Source of the DNA: Laburnicola sp. R22_1
Taxonomy: Eukaryota; Ascomycota; Dothideomycetes; Pleosporales; Didymosphaeriaceae
DNA length: 64,000 bases
Direction of reading: 5' to 3'
Assembly: GCA_014281115.1 (NCBI GenBank)
Contig: JACONQ010000001.1
Location: 4,836,001-4,900,000, forward strand
A program made the translations under genes and the position numbers. Shown piece by piece: positions 45,598-57,529 of the stretch; the first letter of the stretch is position 1; each line of letters starts with the position of its first letter. The notes beneath the pieces are model-generated. The model saw nothing but the letters and a program-made list of their open reading frames with translations. It ran no database searches and was not told where the DNA came from.

Positions 45598-48347
45598 GAG
45601 GCAGCGACGCGCCTATTAACGTGCTCGTAGGTCTATAGCCCATCTAAGTAGGGGGGGCCTTTTATTCTATTAGTAACAATATTAATAAATAGCAATAGCT
45701 TCTTTATAGGGACCCTATATTAGAACTAGTTAAGGGGCTTTTATTCTCTACTAGAGATTATAGTAACTAATATATTATAGTCTAAGCCGCAGTTTATATC
45801 TATTTGTACTATAGTAGTTGCAAAGGGAATATTATAGAAAGAGAGGTCTATAACGTGCCCAGCCCTATAGGTAGGGATTTTAGGTTCGCCTATATAATTT
45901 ATACCGCTATCTATAGCCTATTAGGCTAGCTTGGCTTCGCCCTGTGTAGTTATAACACTAGGCTTAAATATATTATATTTAGCGTTAAGATTACCTCCTA
46001 CTAGGCACCTATTTAGTAGAGTAAGATAGATAATATAGTCGAGTACTAGCGTAGTATGTAGCGCCTAGTAAACGTTAAGTATAGAGATTCTGTTCACTTT
46101 AATTCACTATAGGTTCCTATTATATAGCGGGGTATAGGGCGTAATCTTTAGTCTATTGCCCTTATAGGTAAAGATAAGGACCTAGGGGTGTTCTGCCTCC
46201 TAGGTCTCCCAGCTATCCTAGCCATCTACTAGTAGATAGAGGTTATAGCTAGAGTAGTTTAAAGTTTGTGTACTAGGCTAGGTAGCTAGCTCTTATATAT
46301 AAATAATATTAATACCCTTTATAAAAGCAATCTTAAGGGCGGCTGTGTGTACTAGGCCACTTCTACTAATATTAGTCTAGCATACTTTTATATTGGGGTC
46401 CCTATAAGGGGTGTATTTATGGCGATTGTTTCTTATTAATTAGAGAAGTTGTCTATAGTTATATTCTTCTATAAGAAGGACTGTGTATAGTCTATATGTC
46501 TCGCGCTTTGTGCTAAAAGTGTAGCGAGGTTAAGGCTGCCACTTATAGGCGCGGTAAGTCTAACTAGTTAGCTTAAGGCGCGAGCCGCTTATTATGCCAT
46601 AAGATTAGGGTAGAGGCTTAAGCGCTGTCCTCTTAGTGGGTGGGGGCTAGGAACTTGTTCCTGGCTCTCTTAGTCTATAGGCTCTTCTTAAGGGGCTTAT
46701 TAGATAGTGTCTCTAATAGGAGTAGTGTCTTCTTTGTTAGGTTAAGTGTTACTTTTAGTAGAAGGGGCGCCTTCTCTATTAGCGGCGTTGCCTTATCTCT
46801 ATGTAGTAAGTGTGGGTTAGGGTTATGGGTTATATAGCTAGCTATAGGCCTTTTGTCTAGCGTGGCGGAGGGTGGCCAGCTTATAACAGGTAGGTCTTAT
46901 AATCCTACTGCTCACTTACCTAGGCTTTACTAGGCAGGTTAAATTATTAGTGGCGTGTAAACTATAGTAATTAGGGCACTATAGCTTATAAGCGCAGTTA
47001 TTACCTATAGGGTCTTTGTGCTCGCTTTATTTTATACTATAGTTATAGCAGCGGAGCGCGCGAGTGTAACGCGCTATATTATAGTATTCCTAGCAGTTAG
47101 GATTATATCGCTTAATTGCGCGTTTCTTAATAATTTTATAGGATAAGTTACTAATACTAAAGAGTTAGAAAGGTATTACTGGCTTCTTAAAGGACACTAT
47201 ATAGGTAGTGTGCCCGTATTAGTTTAGGCTGTGCCTAGAGGGCTGGTAGTTTACTAGGCAAGTTAAGGTCTGCGTAAAAGCCTCTTTTGTAATTATTTCT
47301 AGGGTGTACGGAACTTCTTATCCTAATAGTAAGTAGTAGCTGCTAGGCACTCTAGGGATAGCGTAGTTAGTCTAGCGTATAGGCAACTCTGCGCTATCGC
47401 TATTAATAGAGCGGATTATTAGTTTCTTTTTTTCTTATTCTATAAGTTATTATTGTATAGCCTTAGAGGCTGGCGTAATAGCCTAGCCTGTTTGGGTCCT
47501 TATAGCTATAGGGATATTGCTAATATTAAGTCCTATAGCGTCGCAAATTGCCTTTCGCACAGCGAAGGCGGAGGTCTATCTAAGCCTATTAGCTAGATTT
47601 GAGACAGTGAGCAAGATTTGTAGGTCTGCTACTTGTCTAGAGAGCTACTGTTACTTAATAGCGGCTGTGGCCCTTTTGCTATTAGTTGTTGTGTGCCTAC
47701 TATCTCTATAATAGGAGACAGATACTACGCTTGCCTATGTCTTCTAAGGCTAGGCAATAAGGCCGCTGTTACTATCTATAGTGTAGACTATAGTTGTTGA
47801 GTTGTAGCTAGTTCTTACTAGATTAGGGCAAAAGCTTAACATAGTAGTAGAGTTTTTTAGCGCCTATATAACGCGGTTGCAAAGGGTAATAGTAGCCGCC
47901 AGCTCCTCTAGGCGCTTAAATTTAGCGAGGCAGTGGTTAATAGTATTAGCTATTACTATTACTATCTTTTCCTAGGTCTCTGCCGCCTTGCGGGTGGCTA
48001 TAAGGTAGGAGTTAAAAACACTAGCTGTAGTTTCTATATTAGTAGGGCGGATAGGCACGCCTCTACTAAAGGAGAGGCGTCTAGAAGGGCAAATATTAGA
48101 CTATTAGCGCTTCCTTATAGCGTGCTATAGGTTATTCTATTACGCAGACTTAAGGTCTAGTAGGCGGGTCGCTGTAGAGGTCCCTAGAGGGGGCCTCTAA
48201 GGCGTCTCCATTACTATTATTAAACCACCGCACGCGTGCGGTGCCTAAAGATGGCTAGGAGTGATATTTAGATGAAACTAAGATAATAAAATAGAAAACT
48301 AGGCAGTTTTGACCACTTTCTTAAAATTTTAAAAGTTAATAATGGTA
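45598..48347 (-). pseudogene. LINE-2 5' part: 5' leader, ORF1 and endonuclease region
   Basis: Colinear with 42838-45582 of LINE-3. The ORF1 ATG complement is at 48209-48211, with the palindrome upstream. The zinc-knuckle block lies near 47030-47110 and the EEP block near 45770-46400, all stop-ridden. Confidence 0.85.
48225..48242. promoter_or_regulatory. Same 18-bp palindrome in the LINE-2 5' leader
   Basis: CACCGCACGCGTGCGGTG, unmutated although the surrounding element is saturated with transitions. Confidence 0.6.
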
Positions 48348-48360
48348 GCGTCGTAGTTTA

Positions 48361-51021
48361 GTCTTTGTAAGGTGGCAAGTTACTCGCGAACCGCGGTCTT
48401 CTATCGCTATCTAGTGACACCCTACTAGCGATTCTTCCTAATCTAGAAGCATGTACAGGTGGCCCCATTTCTATACAATAGGGACAAACTTAGAGTTGTT
48501 CTAGACAAGTACACTATAGAGATTATTAAGCTGTATTCCTATACGATTCATATCCTATACACAGTATAGGAAGGGCGTCTTTATAGAAATAATATAGAAG
48601 GTAATATTATTAACTAGAGTTAGAACAACTATTACTCTAAGAGTTCTAGTGTCGCCTTTGCCAAATCGAATTATCTGACTAGCTGCTAAGGTATTAATCT
48701 ATACGAGTGGCAGTTTCCTATACAAAGCTTTAACCTGGGGTTAGCTAGTAGTTAATATGCTAAAAGCTCTAGTATCTAGCATAATCCCCTAAAAGACAGC
48801 GGATAAGTAGCGATCCTTAAACGTATAGTTGCGGCCTATTATCTATGCCTTATATCCTTCTATAAGCCTGTAAGACTAATATCCTTCTATAAGCCTGTGA
48901 GAGACTAATTAATTATTTAATATTAACACAGTTTTGGCGCCATTAATTGCACGCGGCCCTACTAGGTAGCCCTTGTAGAAGAATTGCTCGCTATAGTCCG
49001 CCTTACCCTGCAGTAATCTATTAATTAAGTTAGTAATCCCGCTTAGGTCGGCAGTGGCGTTGCTATTATAGGCATTGCTATTAGATATATTAAGGCCTTT
49101 GTAGTTAACTAGGAACTGCTAAATATCCTCTATTATACAGTCTATTATTTACTATAGATATTAAGCGTGCCTATTATATAATCTGCGCCTTTCCTCTAGT
49201 ATGTGCCTTATAGAGAAGCAGTTAATCTTCTTACATACCTAGTATCGTTTTGCGTTCTACTAGAACCGCTAGGATCCTTTATAGTAGTCGCGGAATAACT
49301 AGTTTCCGCCTCTAGCGCGACTGTAACTGCCTTTATCGCGGCCAAAGCGATAGCGGTTGCTGCCGCGGTTGTACGTCTGGTCCATCTAGTACTACTGCGA
49401 ATCCGGGCTATTGTCTATATAGTAGGCCTGGCGTTGTGCTTGTCTCTCTTTCTCTACTATAATAATTACTAACCTGATTTCCGCACAAAGTCCTTTATAC
49501 GTAGACGCTAGTTTGTACAGAGCTATACTACACTCCTTAACGCCGCGGTAGGCTTATATTACTGCGTTGCGGAGGCTTATCTCTAAAGAATACTCTATAG
49601 TGTGCTCTATTAGTCCATCCTATATCTATTATAGCTTATCTGTAAGCTCTTAAAAGAGCTCTAGTATTAGTCTCTCTAGACTTTTCTATATAAGATTAAG
49701 TAGAGAGGCTTTGTACCAAAGAATAGTGTATTATTGTAGATCCTCCTCTATCTTAAAGTGTTCCCTAATAGTCTTGACAATTGTAGCAAAATTAAAGCCT
49801 CTACTACGGATCTTACTCTAATAGAAAGCTTTAGTTCGTCCTTTAAGTAAGATAGGGTAGAGCTAGTATATCTGTCCCTTAGAGATCTTAAATAACTCGC
49901 AGGTATTGTAAAAGGTCCTTAACTTGGCTAATAGAAAGTTATCCTTATTACCGCTGTATTTTATATTCTTTGTATAGACCTTAAGAAACCCTATCTTTGT
50001 CTAAATTAGGATCCTTTCTAAATCTGGGGCTGTATATAGTATTAGTGGCAGTGCTAAGAAACCTCTATATATAGATAGTGCTGGCAGATTCGTGTATAAT
50101 AGAAACTATACTTGTGGCTACTAAGATTGCTACTGCTATACTTGCTAAGGCAGTTGCTAAGGCTCTGGCGACAGCAATAGTAATAGGTTACAATTTAGAT
50201 AGGGCAACTTAGTTATTCTGACTATTATTGTATTATCTTAGGGAGCTATACTCTGTATAGCTGGCTTCGAAGCTATATTTAAAGCAATTTTCTCTAGATA
50301 GGTTTGCGTAATTTTGCCTGCCTATATAATCTTCTCCTCTGTCTACTAATGTGGCTCGTCGTTGTTAAGTACGTCTTAAAGAGACTTGCCAATTAATTTT
50401 CTTATGCCGCTATTAACCCATACGCTATTATAGAGGAGGTAATCGCGTAGTGTACACTAAGCTTTCCTAGCTAGTATCTTAAAGGTTGCCTTTATCCATC
50501 TATTAAAGTCTATCTTAAAGATTTTCTATAGTCTAATACCTCTATATTAAGAGCTTTTATATAGTAAGACAGTGCTTAAGATATATGCGTTAAGAATTAG
50601 CTCTGTGAGGTGTTCTAGGTTAGAGATATTAATATCCTTATTCTATCCGCGTAGGTCGATCTAAAACTCCTCTTGTAGTTTCTAAACTTTGGCAGGAACA
50701 AAGTTATTATTACTATACGCGGTTAATTGTGTAGGTTTATCTTGGGTATCCTCTGGGTTTGCGGTGCTAAGAGAGCTAGTCTCTTTTCTAAACACTAAAG
50801 CTAATATGGTTGTTGCTATATAACGGTACTATAGGATAGTAAGACGAGTCTTTAAGTCCTATATTGTAAGCGACGTTGTTAAGGCAAAACTAGTACGCTA
50901 TAAGTTAATACTAGTAATTACTAGGCAAAAGCCAATATGCTATAAGTCGATACTCGCAATTACCCTTTAAGCGCTAGTACCTTGCTTATCTATAGCTAAC
51001 GTAAGGTTAACCACTAATTAG
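48361..51021 (-). pseudogene. Copia-2 gag and protease half
   Basis: Reading leftward from about 50900: an N-terminal region ending DINISNLEHLTELILNAYI (about 50640-50580); capsid-like RSRGFNFATIVKTIREHFKI (about 49810-49750); an Arg/Gly-rich segment DQTYNRGSNRYRFGRDKGSY (about 49385-49320); a zinc-knuckle-like CKKINCFSIRH (about 49240-49200); and the aspartic protease region with GIMLDT (about 48785), IRFGKGDTR (about 48675) and the following FLYCV-DMNRIGIQL. It ends at LINE-2. Much more RIP-mutated than the pol half on the other side of LINE-2. Confidence 0.75.
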
Positions 51022-51228
51022 TGTTAGTTCTATGTCGGGTCGTGTATACACGGTAAACAGTAATAAATAGATAGTTAAAGATTTTTAGTTGTAAGTTGTT
51101 ATCCTATCCTTACTATGGAGGTAAGAATAGGGCAGACCCCCTGTTAAACACTGGCCAAACAAGGAGGCAAGACTAGGGGTAGAACCCCTATAACAACGCT
51201 AGCTACTTGGGGAGAGCTACTACTAACA
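51022..51228 (-). repeat. Copia-2 5' LTR
   Basis: 207 bp, matching 32817-33023 with 16 transitions; followed by ATTAT (51229-51233). Confidence 0.92.
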
Positions 51229-51463
51229 ATTATAGAGATTTAACAAATCTAGCATCTAATCTCCACAGCTTATTACCGGCGCCCTTGGCAGATTTTACCT
51301 CTAGTCTTAACACTAGTAAAATCTCTATATAGGCCAGTTACTGCAGTAACTACAGTCTTATTTATTAGTTAGTTACGGAAGGGGGTCCCCTTACTAACCA
51401 ACTGCCTAGGAATGCGACTATTAGTAATAGTAACTAATAGTCGGACCGACTATTAGGAATAAT

Positions 51464-53566
51464 GGACCTATATAGTAGATGTTAGATTTGCGGATATATG
51501 GGTTAAATATCCATTATAACATAACGTCGCGCGGCCATATTAAGTAAATAGGCGGGGACGAGTTGTTGTACAAGGGGTTGCAGTTTAATATGGCCTAGTT
51601 CTACGGTATAGTGCATAGGTTGGCAACTAAAAGCTGGCGGTTATTAGTAGAGGAGTTAATGTTTGGCACTAGCAAGGCCACTAATCCTATACCTAGTGTC
51701 CTATAGGAGAGTATACGAGACAACCTAACTAATAAGCGGCCTAGATAGAATTTTTTAAAGGACTATCGCATCCGCATGCCTATAGATAGAGAGAGGTAGT
51801 TGTTTAAGTAGGTAGAGAGAGATACTAGTATCTAGGACAGGTTTATAAAGCTAGAAACGCGTTTAGAGGTAGACTAAGAGGCTATTAAGCGGTATATAGG
51901 GCGTATTATTAAGTTCTAAGAGAAGTTGGCTGTGTTAATGCATATTATAGGCGGATAGCTAGTAAGAGGACTAGAAATAATAAGCGTCTGGCATAGCAAT
52001 ACTATAAAAGGGGGGCACTATAATATATTTATTAAGGACGGCATAGTGGTGCTTATAACGCATTACTATAAGGGATATAATATTAGTAGTAACATTAAGA
52101 TTATTTATTAATATTTGCCACGCGAGGTAGGCAAGTTAGTAGTGTTATATATATAGTTAGTGTTGCCGTTTTAGCAGCGGTTAAAGGCGTTAGTATGGAA
52201 AAAGAAGAGCGTGTTATTACACATGTGGCTGGCGGACCCTAATAGACGCAAGTAGATAATAGAGAGGTTGCGGGAGGCGTTAAAGCGCAAGAGCTAAATT
52301 GGGATAGAATAGAAGTTAACAATTACCGCGTACCGCGAGATTGCTATTAGCATAAACTAGCGATTTTTATATAGATTTGCAGCATTTTAGACAAAAGAGG
52401 AAGATAAGAATAAGGAGTGGGATAAGGAGAATATAGGCGCGTTAATTGCTAATAAGTAGGCAGGATATACCGCGCATATTGCAGAATTAATATACGCGCA
52501 AGGGATTATAGAGTAAGCTAGGGTAGTAGCAGATAAGCAATAGTAGTTCTAAACGTTAAGCATGGATTGGCATCGATTTTTAGGGTTCTGAGCTAATATA
52601 GAGGAGATAATAAGTAAGAAGTAAAAGAGAGCGCTATTTAAGAGCGATGCAGATAAGGCAAGAATTAATTAATAGGGGCGATTAAGGAAGATAGATACGA
52701 CGGCGCAGTTAAAGTAAATAATAAGCAGGATAGTAGAGTTCTGTAGCGTGTAAAAAGAAGCCATTAACGCTATTATTATAGGCAAGAGCCCTATTATGGC
52801 TGTGATGCTAATAGGTGGTGGGAAGAGTTTATTATTTATATTACTAGTGTAGGTAGAGTAGGATGGGACCACTATTATTATAATTTTATTAATTATATTG
52901 CGGAGAGATATAATATAGTAGTGTAAGTTATTAGGGATATTATGTGTAGCGTAAAAGAGACGCCATCTGCCCAACGTAGCTATAGTAGTGTTAGTAACGC
53001 CTAAGTCGGTAGTGGGAAAGGAGTTTGCGACATTTTTAAACTAGTTATAAGTAACGCGGTAGTTAGACTAGATTATAATTAATAAGTGTTATATTGTGTT
53101 AAACTAGCGGTATATGTTTCGTAAGTAGATACACTAGTTAGGCAAGTTAGTAGCTACTAAAATATAGATAGTGTTGTTAACAGTAACGTTGCCGCTAAGT
53201 AAGAAGGGCGAGTTGTTTTAACAGATGCATTTTAAGCGAGATTAGATTAAGATATTCTAAGTAAGAATAACACGGACAAACGTGGCATATTAGGTAGTTA
53301 AGGTAGATAAGGCGTTAATAAAAGAGAATATAGAGGCTGTTGTAGTAAAAATGGCGCGGCGAAAGTTAAGATAGTACTAAACTAGCAAGGTAGTAATATA
53401 TGGCAATTTCGTGCTAAAGGTTAAGAAGTTAGTAAAGAAGTTAGTATGCAACGCGTATTATTATAACGCGGTAGGCAAAGCAAGTATATTAATAAATTTT
53501 ATAGCCGGCAAACAGCGGGTAATTATAGCAACGAGCGCATTAGAGATAGGGGGTGAATATACCTAA
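51464..53566 (+). pseudogene. Helicase-array copy E3, right half (best-preserved Walker A)
   Basis: Resumes at GGACCTAT-AGTAG and carries the C-terminal RecQ helicase. The Walker A motif GGGKSLLF is intact at 52814-52837. It is followed by the segment TTIIIILLIILRRDII, then LVTPKSVVGKEFATFL, the DECH position now reading NKCY (about 53082-53093), the LLTVTLPLSK motif III region (about 53170-53200), FQARTTRTNVAY, and ATSALEIGGEYTP at the cut (motif V, ending ACCTAA). E4 starts there. The helicase C-terminus is missing. Confidence 0.75.
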
Positions 53567-56500
53567 CCCAGAGCGCTAAATCTACTATTATAAGAGTGGA
53601 TTACTTTGTTAGTAACACAAACTACGCGTACGGCGTGTATTTCTAAGATTAGGGGGTACAGTAGATTATTATTTTATAGATAGGGTAGATTTAGTTTCTG
53701 TTGGCAAATTTACTTTAAACTTAGATATGTTTTTTGCACTAATAAGCTGCACTATCTATAGAATTTACAGAAACCTAACTTACGTGGCAGAGCGTAGGCA
53801 AAAGAGGTGTTATAGGTTAGGGTTATATTAATAAGGGGATTGGCAGTGTACCACCAAAGTTAGGACTAAGCGGAACGCAGAGCCTAGCCACTATAATTAA
53901 GGCGAAGAGAGAGACATATTTAGCAAGTTGAATAGTATGTTTAGGACAGATTAATCCAGCGTGTTAGTATGGCCGGAGCAAGCATGGCGTGTTAATATTT
54001 TAACTATTTAGTAGAGTACTAGGTAGCTATATACAAGGAGTGCCAGTACGCAATATGGCTAGATTAAATTAAGGGCTATTTATAGAAGTAGTATAAAATT
54101 AAATGTAAAGACGCTAGCGAGATAGGATTAGAGATTCGTAGCTAGGTAGGCATTATATAGTACCCTAGTAAGTTTGTGCCGCTAAGCTAGATTATAGCGC
54201 CACATTCCTAGTTGCCTATATATATAGACGGGTTATTATGCTAGTTAAATCCAAGATAGTGTTATTAGGTATTACGGAGTATTAAGAGCATAAAGAAACA
54301 TTAGCATAAAGACTACTAAGGATAGTTGGCAGAAAAGAAGCGCGGGCGACTAAGTCGAATTAAGGAAAAGGGATTATAAGCGTAGATAGAATAGGGATAC
54401 ACACATGTGTATTGCTAGCGATTATTTAGTAGCCACTATAGTTTATAGTATTTCTAAGTACACGCACCTAATAAAGGTCTAGCAGGTAGTCTAGAACCTA
54501 TTCCTATTAATAGCGAGGCCGCATAGGCGCAAGTAAAAGAAGAGATAACTAGAGCGTGGGAGAACATTAAGAAGCGGGCGCAGAACACTATCTAGAACAG
54601 CGAGAGAGATAAGGTAAACCTATAGTTAGAGCGGACGCAGTGGCTGCCGTATTTAGTAGGTATAAAGAGGCCTAATTTGTTAGCGTGCGTTAAAGAGCCT
54701 ATTGCCAACGCCGATTATAGGAAAGATAAGAAGGCAGAGCTAGTAGAAGCAGCGATTTGGGCGGCCATAGATAGGTTAGCGCGGTTTAGCCAGGCGTCTA
54801 TTATCCACCGCATTGGCGTGTTTGTGCGATTAGAGACAATCTAGATAAAGAAGCACCAGACGCAGTTCTAGCTGTTATAGCTATATATAGACAAGGAGGC
54901 CATTATTAAGCACGCGTAGCTATGGCAGCAGATATTAATATTTTTTTGCACGTACGCAGAAGGAGCATATATAAAAGAGCCCCTAATATTAGTTTACGCG
55001 CTAACAGTAGGAGGCATAGAAGGCGTTAGTCTAATAGGCAGAGAGGCAAGTAGAGGGGGAGGCGGCAAAAGAAGAAAAAGAAGAAAAAGAAGAAGAAAAA
55101 GAAGAAGAAAAAGAAGTGAAAGAAGAGACAGAGGATAGGGACAAGGAGATAATAGAGGAGTTAACAGAGAACGTAGATAAGAAAAAAAAAGACACTAAAG
55201 AGGAGTAGCGTTAGGCAGAAGGTACTAAGCGTAGCAAGCCTATAAAGTTATTAAAAATTTAAAAGGCGTGTTTAAAGTTTTGCATTACGTTAGTAAACTA
55301 GTCTATTATATATAAGGAGTATAATAGTCTATTAGTGTGTGCGTTAGCGGTGTTGGGTATTAAGAAGAATAAGTAGAAGGGCCCTAAGTAGTATCTACTA
55401 ATATTGTTAGTAGTTATTAAAGTGGCCCGTTTTATAGTCGTGCAATAGGTATTAGAGTTATCTAAGCTATTAGATAAAAACAAGGACGAGTTCGATAATA
55501 ATAGCGCGTATAAGAGCGATAGCAGCCGCCCACGCCTACGCCGGCCCAAGAGATGTTTGTAGTTTGTGTAGAAGATAATAGATAAGTTTATAGTGCGAGA
55601 TAGCCATAGACCTATATAGTAGATATTAGATTTATAGACGTATAGATTAAAGATCTATTATAACATAATATTACGCGGCCATATTAAGTAGATAGGTGGG
55701 AACGAGTTATTATATAAGGGGTTATAGTTTAATATGGCCTAGTTTTGTAGTATAGTGCACAGGTTAGCAACTAAAAGCTGGCGGTTGTTAGTAGAGAAGT
55801 TAATGTTTAGCACTAGTAAGGCCGCTAATCCCATACCTAGCGTCCTATAGGAGAGCATGCGAGACAACCTAACTAATAAGCGGCCTAGATAGAATTTTTT
55901 AAAGGACCATCGCACCTATATGCCTATAGATAGAGAGAGGTAGTTATTTAAGTAGGTAGGGAAAGATACTAGCATCTAGAATAGGTTTATAAAGCTAGGA
56001 ACGCGTTTAGGAGTAGACTAAGAGGCTATTAAGTAGTATATAGGGCGTATTATTAAGTTCTAGAAGAAGTTGGCTATGTTAATACATATTATAGGCGAAT
56101 AGCTAGTAAGAGGACTAGAAATATTAAGCGTCTAGTATAGCAATACTATAAAAGGGGGGCACTATAATATATTTATTAAGGATAGTATAGTAGTGTTTAT
56201 AATGCGTTACTATAAGGGATATAATATTAGTAGCAATATTAAGATTATTTATTAATATTTACCACGTAAGGTAAACAAGTTAGTAGTATTATATATATAG
56301 TTAGTGTTGCCGTTCTAGCAGTAGTTAGAGGCATTAGTATAGGAAAAGAAGAGCGTGGTATTATATATGTGGCCGGCGGACCCTAATAGACGCAAGTAGA
56401 CAATAGAGAGGTTGTGGGAGGCGTTAAAGCGCGAGAGCCAAATTAGAATAGGATAGAAGTTAATAATTGCCGTGTACCGCGAGATTACTATTAGTATAAG

Positions 56501-57529
56501 CCAGCGATTTTTACATAGATCTGCAGTATTTTAGACAGAAGAGAAAGACAAGAATAAGGAGTAAGATAAGAAGAATATAGGCGCGTTAATTACTAATAAG
56601 TAGGCAGAATATACTACGTATATTATAGAATTAATATATGCGCGGGGAATTATAAAGTAAGCTAGGGTGGTAGTAGACAAGCGATAGTAGTTTCGGACGT
56701 TAAACACGAATTAGCATTAATTTTTAGGGTTCTAAGCTAATATAGAAGAGACAATAAGCAAGAAGCAAAAGAGAGCGCTGTTTAAGAGCAAAGCAGACAA
56801 CGCGAGGATTAATTAATAGGGGCGATTAAGGAAGATAGACATAACAATATAGTTAAAGCGAATAATAAGTAGGATAGCGAAGTTCTATAGCGTGTAGAAA
56901 GAAGCTATTAACGCTATTATTATAGGTAAGAGCCCTATTATAGCCGTAATACTAATAGGCGGTAGAAAGAGTTTATTGTTTATATTACTAGTGTAAGTAG
57001 AGTAGGGCGGGACTACTATTATTATAATTTCGTTAATTGCATTATAGGGAGATATAATATAGTAGTGTAAGTTGTTAGGAATATTGTGTGCAGCGTAGGA
57101 GGGACGCCGTCTGCCTAATATAGCTATAGTAGTGTTAGTAACGCCTAAGTTAGTAGTAAAAGAAAAGTTTATAATATTTTTAAACTAGTTGCAAGCGACG
57201 CAATAGTTAGACCGAATTATAATTAATAAGTATTATATTATATTAAACCGGCAGTACACGTTCCGTAAGCAGATATATTAGTTAGGCAAGTTAGTAGCCA
57301 CTAAAACGCAGATAGTGTTGTTAATAGCAACATTACCGCTAAGCGAGAAGGGCGAGTTATTTTAATAGATATATTTTAAGCAGAATTAGGTTAAGATATT
57401 CTAAGCAAGAACAATACAGACAAACGTGGCATATTAGGTAGTTACGATAGACAAGGCGTTAATAAAAGAGGATATAGAGGCTATTATAGTAAAGATAGCG
57501 CGGCGGAAGTTAAGATAGTACTAAACTAA
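53567..57529 (+). pseudogene. Helicase-array copy E4 (type A start)
   Basis: Starts CCCAGAGCGCTAAATC. DUF3505-like N-terminus at about 53990-54400, common middle with KEPIANADYRKDKKAELVEA (about 54690), acidic tract of GAA/AAA (55063-55120), and the central conserved block (about 55300-55560). Helicase motif I is changed to GGRKS (about 56956) and the DECH site reads NKYY. Cut at AAACTA within the region between motifs IV and V; E5 follows. Heavy RIP. Confidence 0.75.

Larger units (their letters stand above)
35885..48347 (-). mobile_element. LINE-2, full-length Tad/I-type non-LTR retrotransposon, host to LINE-3
   Basis: Made of two parts, 35885-39350 (3' part, (TAC)n tail at the left) and 45598-48347 (5' part), which together give about 6.2 kb, the same length as LINE-3. 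The parts join exactly at the 15-bp duplication created by LINE-3. The right end (GTTAATAATGGT) coincides with the 5' end of LINE-3, so neither is 5'-truncated. Heavily RIP-mutated on both strands. Confidence 0.92.
32817..51228 (-). mobile_element. Copia-2 LTR retrotransposon inserted in hAT-2, host to LINE-2
   Basis: 207-bp LTRs (TGTT...AACA) at 32817-33023 and 51022-51228, 5-bp duplication ATTAT, and a minus-strand gag-pol of the fungal Copia type. LINE-2 (with LINE-3 inside) splits it in the GAG-pre-integrase domain. Without the insert it is about 5.9 kb. The LTRs differ by 16 transitions, always with C/G on the left and T/A on the right. Confidence 0.93.
29939..51463 (-). mobile_element. 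hAT-2 DNA transposon inserted in helicase copy E3, host to Copia-2
   Basis: Ends share the inverted motif CTAATAGTCGGT (29950-29961; complement near 51443-51454). Both subterminal zones repeat GTAACTG/CAGTTAC (about 29991, 30043, 30058, 30100, 30111 on the left; about 51338-51352 on the right), a hAT-style arrangement. The minus-strand transposase occupies about 30796-32330. Copia-2 is inserted on its 5' side, so only about 3.1 kb is hAT-2 itself. Extreme terminal bases are blurred by RIP, so element edges are uncertain by a few bases. Confidence 0.8.

Noticed and set aside
44738..48130. Plus-strand frames at 44738-44947, 44869-45057, 45169-45396, 46640-46837, 47517-47711 and 47933-48130
   Set aside because: Shadows of the minus-strand LINE ORF1/ORF2; the pairs resemble each other because LINE-2 and LINE-3 are copies.
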